From the NCBI GenBank assembly GCA_017453685.1, contig JAFTEL010000031.1, forward strand, positions 1 through 46,582: 46,582 nt of DNA, given 5' to 3'. How positions within the stretch are numbered: the first letter of the stretch is position 1; each line of letters starts with the position of its first letter. Of the stretch, positions 41,697-46,582 are shown piece after piece. A program made the position numbers and the translations under genes. The stretch comes from Clostridia bacterium (GTDB lineage: Bacteria > Bacillota > Clostridia > Oscillospirales > Acutalibacteraceae). Under the pieces are notes generated by a model. That model saw only the letters and a list, made by a program, of their open reading frames with translations, ran no database searches and was not told the origin of the DNA.

Positions 41697-42635
41697 ATGT
41701 ATTGTTCAAAGTGTGGTAGCGAAATAAAAGATTCCGATAGCATTTGTTCAAATTGTGGTGAGAGAATTGATGGACATACAGATGTGATAAAAGAAAAGAG
41801 CAAAAACATAGGAGTTGTCATTCTGCTCATTTCGTTAGTCATGCAAGTGATTATTCTGTTGTTTGGTGGAACTTTAGGTAACGCGTTACGCTTTGCTTTA
41901 TTAGGAACTATTTGCTTAACTTTTATTTCAAGCCTCTTTTGTGTTATTATGTCTAAGAGCGTTCATAAACACAAGGGAAGGATAATAGGTATAATATTCG
42001 CTATCCTAAGTGGTATCACTATTATTGTCATGTCTTGTATAATGCTCTTCGGTTTTGACGAAAGCCCAAATAGTATAAACAAAGAGGGTGCTTCTGAGAG
42101 TGCTTCTGGTTATGAGATTAATGATAATGCTGAATTGCAACAAGAAATTGACCAAGGATTAACAACATCTATCAAACTAAATTCTCCGTTTAATGTTGGA
42201 AATATAATGACGATTACATTAACATCTGCTGAGTGGTGTGATAAAATACTGCCTTCAAATCCTCATGGAGTTTATTCATACATAGCTGACACTGAAGGCG
42301 AAAAATATTTTGTTGTTCATGGAAACTTAAAGAATTATGCAAGCAAAGAAATTGATATTGAATACTCTGGCGAAGCAAAATTGCTTATTGACAACAAATA
42401 TCATATTGCCGCAAACATGGAGCTTGAAGAGAGTGATGGGACTTCTTTCTATGGTAATGCAAAACCGCTTCAAACGCTCCCAGTTATTATATATGCTTCT
42501 GTGTCGGACGAGTTGTATAATAGTTGCAAGAACATTGATTTAACTTTAGATTTAATTACAAATGATGAAAATGTTGGCTATTTTTACGATGAAGAGTTTC
42601 CGCACAATACATACTGTATTTCATTCAAAAAATAA
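41697..42635 (+). CDS. Zinc-ribbon membrane protein with extracytoplasmic C-terminal domain
   Basis: 312 residues, AT-rich. An N-terminal zinc ribbon (C3, C6, C17, C20) is followed by three hydrophobic segments (about 37-56, 61-84 and 97-120), a low-complexity Ser/Glu linker and a soluble beta-rich domain (about 150-312, with GEKYFVVHGNLKNYASKEIDIEY), similar in character to domains that follow zinc-ribbon anchors in Firmicutes. AAAAGGAG precedes the ATG. Composition differs sharply from the flanking alpha/beta hydrolase genes. Function unknown; likely a horizontally gained envelope protein. Confidence 0.75.
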   Translation: MYCSKCGSEIKDSDSICSNCGERIDGHTDVIKEKSKNIGVVILLISLVMQVIILLFGGTLGNALRFALLGTICLTFISSLFCVIMSKSVHKHKGRIIGIIFAILSGITIIVMSCIMLFGFDESPNSINKEGASESASGYEINDNAELQQEIDQGLTTSIKLNSPFNVGNIMTITLTSAEWCDKILPSNPHGVYSYIADTEGEKYFVVHGNLKNYASKEIDIEYSGEAKLLIDNKYHIAANMELEESDGTSFYGNAKPLQTLPVIIYASVSDELYNSCKNIDLTLDLITNDENVGYFYDEEFPHNTYCISFKK

Positions 42636-42646
42636 CTGAAAAAGAA

Positions 42647-42686
42647 CGACGGTCACCCGCTTGGATGACCGTCGCTTTTCGTTTTT
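42647..42686. terminator. Terminator between convergent genes
   Basis: A 9-bp stem (42647-42655 with 42666-42674), a 10-base loop, then CTTTTCGTTTTT. It lies just beyond the zinc-ribbon gene and abuts the stop of the minus-strand esterase, where the minus side has a TTCTTTTTC tail. Confidence 0.82.
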
Positions 42687-43572
42687 ATCCGTTCAAGATG
42701 TCGATGATCTCATCCTGCGCCCGCTTGGCTTCGGGGATGGGGTAGAGCACGAACACGTGGTTCATCTCTTCCCATTCGCGGTAGTCGAGGTCGGCGCCTT
42801 TCTGCTCGCACAGGTCGCGGAACTTCCTCGCCTCGGGCAGGATCGCCTCGTGCGTGCCGATATAGAGCGTGATAGGGGCAAGGTTGGTCACGTCGCCGTA
42901 AATCGGGCTGAGGCGGTAATCGTGCACGTCCGTGCCGCCCGCCCAGTTCTTGCCCGCCTGCGTGAGGTATTCGCGCTGCAGCGACGGGTCGAGCTTGTCC
43001 AGCTCCTCGGGGAACGGTTCGTCCATGCTGACGTCCAGCCACGGGGAGAGCACGACGATCTTCGCGGGCTGGGGCAGACCGATCTCGTTGAGATATTCGG
43101 CGAACGAGAGCGCGAGCCCGCCGCCCGACGAGTCGCCCATGAAGACGATATCCTTCGGGTCGGTGCTTTCCAGCAGCTCTTTATAGTAAGTCTCTAAGAA
43201 TTCATAGGTCGTTTCAAAGGTCGATTTCGGCGCCCGCTTGTAGATCGGGAAAATGATCTCGTAATCCGTGTGGGTCGAGACCCGATCGCAGAAGACGAAA
43301 TGCACCACGCGCGCCGGTTCGCAGAAAGCGCCGCCGTGCAGATAGATGATCTTTTTCTTCCTGCCGCGGTTCAGGTGGAACACCTCAAAGCCGTGTTCGA
43401 TGCGCTTTTCCATGCGGCTGCGGTAGGGGTACGGCGCCGGGTGGTAGGGCTTGTCGCACAGTCTGCCGAGCTTGTCGAGAAACTGTTCGCGTTTGACGGG
43501 GTCTGCCACCTTTTTCTTGAAGCCGCTGCTCTTGATCGCGAAGGCGGCGAATTTGCTCATGAAACTGCTCAT
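42685..43572 (-). CDS. HSL-type esterase (alpha/beta-hydrolase)
   Basis: 295 residues. The oxyanion-hole motif HGGAF (residues 79-83) and the nucleophile motif GDSSGG (146-151, Ser148) place it in the hormone-sensitive-lipase-like family. The His is probably in EMNHVF near the C-terminus. At the usual Asp position the sequence reads YIGTHEAILPEAR, so the acid may be Glu. It hydrolyses short acyl esters in the cytoplasm; there is no signal peptide. GAGGTGAT precedes ATG 43572. Divergent from the next alpha/beta-hydrolase gene. Confidence 0.87.
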   Translation of the reverse strand: MSSFMSKFAAFAIKSSGFKKKVADPVKREQFLDKLGRLCDKPYHPAPYPYRSRMEKRIEHGFEVFHLNRGRKKKIIYLHGGAFCEPARVVHFVFCDRVSTHTDYEIIFPIYKRAPKSTFETTYEFLETYYKELLESTDPKDIVFMGDSSGGGLALSFAEYLNEIGLPQPAKIVVLSPWLDVSMDEPFPEELDKLDPSLQREYLTQAGKNWAGGTDVHDYRLSPIYGDVTNLAPITLYIGTHEAILPEARKFRDLCEQKGADLDYREWEEMNHVFVLYPIPEAKRAQDEIIDILNG

Positions 43573-43601
43573 CCAATCACCTCAGTTTTCGTTCTTCGTT
43601 T

Positions 43602-43630
43602 ATGATACATGAATTCGCGGCGGACTGCAA
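43602..43630 (-). promoter_or_regulatory. Promoter of the HSL-type esterase gene
   Basis: On the minus strand TTGCAG (43630-43625), 17 bases, TATCAT (43607-43602). Confidence 0.65.
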
Positions 43631-43664
43631 GAATTATTCTGAAAATATGCGCCTTTATCCGTTG

Positions 43665-43693
43665 TTGAATCGAGGCGCGAAGTGTGCTATGAT
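43665..43693 (+). promoter_or_regulatory. Promoter of the second alpha/beta-hydrolase gene
   Basis: TTGAAT (43665-43670), 17 bases, TATGAT (43688-43693), 37 bases before ATG 43731. Confidence 0.68.
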
Positions 43694-43730
43694 GGAGCCG
43701 TCAAGAAAAACGAGAAAAGGAAAAGGATCG

Positions 43731-44531
43731 ATGATCGAGATCAAAACCGTTATAACTGAGACCTTCGCCATGCGTTTTTTTCAGTTCGGAACGGGCGCAA
43801 AGCAAATGGTCATCCTGCCCGGGCTGAGTGTGCAGAGCGTGATGGACGCCGCAGACGCGGTGGCAAGCGCTTACGAATCGCTGACAGATGATTTTACGAT
43901 CTTTGTTTTTGATCGCCGCGAGGCGCTGCCCGAAACATATTCGATTCGGGAAATGGCGCGGGACACGGCCGAGGCGATCAAGACGCTCGGTCTGCGGGAC
44001 GTATCTTTGTTCGGTGCGTCGCAGGGCGGCATGATTGCGCTGGAGATCGCGCTCGAACAGCCCGAACTCGTGCGCAGGCTGGCGCTCGGTTCGGCGGGTG
44101 CCCGCGTGGACGAAGAACGATACCGTGAGATCAGCAAATGGATCGGGTATGCCGAACAAAAAGACGCGGTCGGGCTGTATCTTGCTTTCGGCGAAACGGT
44201 TTATCCGCCCGCCGTGTTCCGGCTTTGCCGCCCTTCGCTGATCGCCGCCGCGCGGACGGTGACCGAAGCGGACTTAAAGCGCTTTGTGACCCTCGCCGAG
44301 GGGACAAAGGGCTTTGACGTGACCGACCGGCTGAACGACATTTCCTGCCCCGTTCTGGTGCTCGGCGCGGCGGACGATGCGGTGCTCGGCTCATCTGCTT
44401 CGCGGGAACTGATCGAAAGCCGGACGAAAGAACCGCCGTTTGCCTGTCATTTCTATGATGGGTACGGACACGCCGCTTTTGACACGGCGCCGGATTACAA
44501 AGAAAGGTTAATGCAATTCTTTTTGAAATAA
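43731..44531 (+). CDS. Alpha/beta-fold hydrolase
   Basis: About 266 residues. MVILPGLSVQS (oxyanion region), the nucleophile elbow GASQGG (about 95-100), CPVLVLGAADDAVL (acid Asp region) and GYGHAAFDTAP (catalytic His) give a complete triad in the order of the alpha/beta-hydrolase-1 family. Substrate unknown; esterase, peptidase or thioesterase are possible. ATG 43731 follows AAAAGGAAAAGGA; the longer upstream frame has no ribosome binding site. A GH31 gene starts 15 bases after its stop, so they are cotranscribed. Confidence 0.85.
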   Translation: MIEIKTVITETFAMRFFQFGTGAKQMVILPGLSVQSVMDAADAVASAYESLTDDFTIFVFDRREALPETYSIREMARDTAEAIKTLGLRDVSLFGASQGGMIALEIALEQPELVRRLALGSAGARVDEERYREISKWIGYAEQKDAVGLYLAFGETVYPPAVFRLCRPSLIAAARTVTEADLKRFVTLAEGTKGFDVTDRLNDISCPVLVLGAADDAVLGSSASRELIESRTKEPPFACHFYDGYGHAAFDTAPDYKERLMQFFLK

Positions 44532-44546
44532 AAGCGAGGTGCCAAC

Positions 44547-46250
44547 ATGAAAAAATTCACCTTCGGAACGCCGGAACCGCTCGTTCCCTCTGTGTACTGC
44601 GACGGGTTCCGCTATGAAGAAACGCCGGTTTCGTTTCAGCCCTCCGATTTTTCGTGCCGCCAGACGGCGCGGGGCTTCGTGCTCGAATTTGAAATGGAGG
44701 AGGGCACGCAGGTGTTCGGCTTCGGGCTGCAGCTCAAGCAGCTGAACCACACCGGCGCGAAGCTGACCCTGAGCTGCAACGCCGACCCGAAGACGCCCAA
44801 CGGCGATTCGCACGCGCCCGTGCCGTTCTTCGTGACCAACAAGGGCTACGGCATGTATTTCGACACCGCCCGCACCGCCGAATTCTATTGCGGCGTGGCC
44901 AAGACCGAACGGGCGGAACGGAAGGGCTACGAGGTGAAGCTCAGCGAGCAGGAGCTTTACGCCGCCGAGACCGACGGCAAGCGCGTCATGTCTGTGTTCA
45001 TCCCCGTCGCGCAGGGCGTGGACGTCTACGTCATTGAGGGCAAAACCATCCTCGATATCACCGCGCAGTATAACAGGCTCGCCGGCGGCGGGTGCGATGC
45101 GCCGGATTGGGCGCTGGGTGTGCTCTACCGCACAAAAGGCACGTATAACGCGCAGGAGGTGATGGACACCGCCCTGTATATGCGTGAAAACAACATCCCC
45201 TGTGACATCATCGGTCTGGAGCCCGGCTGGCAGACGCACGCCTATTCCTGCACCTACGTCTGGAACAAGGAGCGCTTCCCCGACCCGAAGGGCTTTATCG
45301 AAAAGCTCAAAGGCATGGGCTTCCACGTGAGCTTGTGGGAGCACGCGTTCGTCAACCCCGCCAGCCCCGTCTACCGCGACCTGCTGCCGTACAGCGGCGA
45401 TTACCGCGTCTGGAACGGCTTAGTGCCCGATTTCGCCCTGCCGGAAGCAAGAAGAATCTTTGCCGATTATCAGCGCGAAGCCCTCACGGCGCTGGGGGTG
45501 GACGGCTTCAAGGCTGACGAGTGCGACGGCAGCGACAACACCGGTGGCTGGTCGTTCCCCAACCACAGCGCGTTCCCCTCGGGGCTGGACGGCGAACAGT
45601 ACCACCATCTGTTCGGCACGCTCTACGCCAAAACCATGTGGCAGGCGCTCGATCACGGTCCGACGCTGTCCGAGTCGCGCAGCATGGGCGCGCTCGCGGC
45701 GCCCTATCCCTTCGTGCTTTACAGCGACTTGTATGACATCAAAGATTTTGTCCGCGGCGTGGTCAATTCCGGCTTTTCCGGTCTGCTCTGGGCGCCCGAG
45801 CTTCGCTACGCCAATTCCAGAAAGGAAGTGCTGCGGCGGCTGCAGGTGGTCACGTTCAGCGCGCAGTGCCTGATCAACGCGTGGTCGAACGAGGGAATCC
45901 CGTGGGTGAAATTCGACTGTGTGGACGAAGTCCGAGCCATTCTGGAGACCCGCAAAAAGCTGCTGCCCAAGCTGAAAGCGGCGTTTGAAAAATACAAGGC
46001 GACGGGCATCCCGCCCGTCCGCGCGCTGGTGATGGAATACACCGATGACCCCGAGACCTACAAAATCGACGACGAATACCTGTTCTGCGACGATCTGCTC
46101 GTCGCACCCATCACCGATTTTGAAAGCGACAGCCGCGAGGTCTACCTGCCCGCGGGCGAATGGTTCGATTATTACACGGGCGAGACCGTGCCGAGCGGCA
46201 AATTCACCGTGACCAATGAGAATATCCCCGTGTTCGTCAGAAAGAAATAA
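44547..46250 (+). CDS. GH31-family glycoside hydrolase
   Basis: 567 residues. An N-terminal beta-sandwich (about 1-185) has FGFGLQLKQLNHTG and PVPFFVTNKGYGMYFDT, as in GH31. The TIM barrel (about 188-490) has the nucleophile block GVDGFKADECDG (Asp near residue 323, KxD position) and ESRSMGALA later; C-terminal beta-domain with LVAPITDFESDSREVYLPAGEWFDYYTGE. It lacks a signal peptide, so it should act in the cytoplasm on imported oligosaccharides. Specificity is not clear, since the nucleophile loop differs from common alpha-glucosidases. GCGAGGTG precedes the ATG. Confidence 0.9.
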   Translation: MKKFTFGTPEPLVPSVYCDGFRYEETPVSFQPSDFSCRQTARGFVLEFEMEEGTQVFGFGLQLKQLNHTGAKLTLSCNADPKTPNGDSHAPVPFFVTNKGYGMYFDTARTAEFYCGVAKTERAERKGYEVKLSEQELYAAETDGKRVMSVFIPVAQGVDVYVIEGKTILDITAQYNRLAGGGCDAPDWALGVLYRTKGTYNAQEVMDTALYMRENNIPCDIIGLEPGWQTHAYSCTYVWNKERFPDPKGFIEKLKGMGFHVSLWEHAFVNPASPVYRDLLPYSGDYRVWNGLVPDFALPEARRIFADYQREALTALGVDGFKADECDGSDNTGGWSFPNHSAFPSGLDGEQYHHLFGTLYAKTMWQALDHGPTLSESRSMGALAAPYPFVLYSDLYDIKDFVRGVVNSGFSGLLWAPELRYANSRKEVLRRLQVVTFSAQCLINAWSNEGIPWVKFDCVDEVRAILETRKKLLPKLKAAFEKYKATGIPPVRALVMEYTDDPETYKIDDEYLFCDDLLVAPITDFESDSREVYLPAGEWFDYYTGETVPSGKFTVTNENIPVFVRKK

Positions 46251-46264
46251 AAAGGAGAAAGAAA

Positions 46265-46582
46265 ATGGAATTCAGAGAATTGATCCACGCGCGCTATTCC
46301 TGCAAAAAATATGACGGGCGCCCCGTGCCGCCCGAGAAGCTCACCGCCATTTTAGAGGCGGGCCGCACCGCGCCTACCGCCAAGAACGGGCAGGAGCAGC
46401 GCATCTACGTGCTGCAGTCCGCCGAAGCGCTCGCGGCGTTCGACACCACCACGCCCTGCCGCTACGGCGCGCCCACCGTGCTGGTGGTGGCCTATAATAA
46501 AGACACCGTCTATTCCTACCCCGGCGGGAAGTATTTTTCCGGCGCGGAGGACGCGACCATCGTCGCCACCCACCTAACGCTG
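46265..46582 (+). CDS. Nitroreductase family protein (truncated by window end)
   Basis: The first 106 residues are visible. MEFRELIHARYSCKKYDGRPVPPEKLTAILEAGRTAPTAKNGQ is the FMN-binding nitroreductase-like start, with RYSCKKY for the usual RRSxRxF. The family uses FMN and NAD(P)H to reduce nitro groups, quinones or other acceptors. AAAGGAGAAAG precedes ATG 46265, 14 bases after the GH31 stop, so it is likely in the same operon. The C-terminus lies outside the window. Confidence 0.85.
   Translation, partial: MEFRELIHARYSCKKYDGRPVPPEKLTAILEAGRTAPTAKNGQEQRIYVLQSAEALAAFDTTTPCRYGAPTVLVVAYNKDTVYSYPGGKYFSGAEDATIVATHLTL

Overview
The window looks like a chromosomal segment of an anaerobic, Gram-positive gut-type Clostridia (Oscillospiraceae-like). 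Support for this: a ctsR-mcsA-mcsB-clpC stress operon under CtsR boxes, a ferredoxin-linked 2-oxoacid oxidoreductase, sortase-type and lipobox signals, strong Shine-Dalgarno sequences, many TTGACA-N17-TATAAT promoters, and high GC in core genes. TGA is used as an ordinary stop in many genes. Species assignment is inference.

Layout. 1-6.4 kb: a sortase-anchored surface protein, then the CtsR regulon operon and an RluA-type pseudouridine synthase. 6.4-10.7 kb: two secreted glycoside-hydrolase-like proteins (GH42-like, plus strand; GH99/GH71-like, minus strand) facing each other across a 41-residue membrane protein; the first has a long leader built of six small hairpins. 10.8-16.2 kb: divergent tRNA-Pro(CGG) and tRNA-Leu(CAG), a lower-GC glycan cassette (GT-C membrane protein, GT2 transferase, UDP-galactopyranose mutase), mnmA, tRNA-Leu(GAG), and a structured element whose ends copy a tRNA T-arm. 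16.2-17 kb: a minus-strand operon of three small envelope-type proteins. 17.4-20.7 kb: a PLP aminomutase-like gene interrupted by an in-frame TGA at codon 10, then TagD-like cytidylyltransferase and LicD genes. 20.8-22.6 kb: a secreted serine hydrolase. 22.6-25.9 kb (minus): P-loop ATPase, ferredoxin and the three subunits of a Vor/Kor oxidoreductase. 26-30.9 kb (plus): XRE-cupin regulator, two acyl-CoA synthetases and a TIM-barrel isomerase. 30.9-33 kb (minus): EF-G-like GTPase. 33.2-39.2 kb: topoisomerase III, peptide-binding lipoprotein, VanZ-like protein, a convergent MGMT-family gene and an RlmD-type methyltransferase. 39.3-42.6 kb: an accessory stretch with two AT-rich hypothetical genes and an XRE/membrane-protein cluster. 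42.7-46.6 kb: two alpha/beta hydrolases, a GH31 glycosidase and a truncated nitroreductase.

How it fits together. CtsR, McsA, McsB and ClpC form one arginine-phosphorylation/proteolysis module. The Vor operon and the opposite acyl-CoA synthetase operon start back to back and both deal with acyl-CoA, so they may link acid activation with 2-oxoacid metabolism (inference). The glycan cassette, TagD and LicD point to surface polymer synthesis. The least explained signals are the in-frame TGA followed by a hairpin with GGT in its loop, the ATATCG-punctuated hairpin series, and the tRNA-T-arm-bounded element. No CRISPR array, insertion sequence or integrase was seen.
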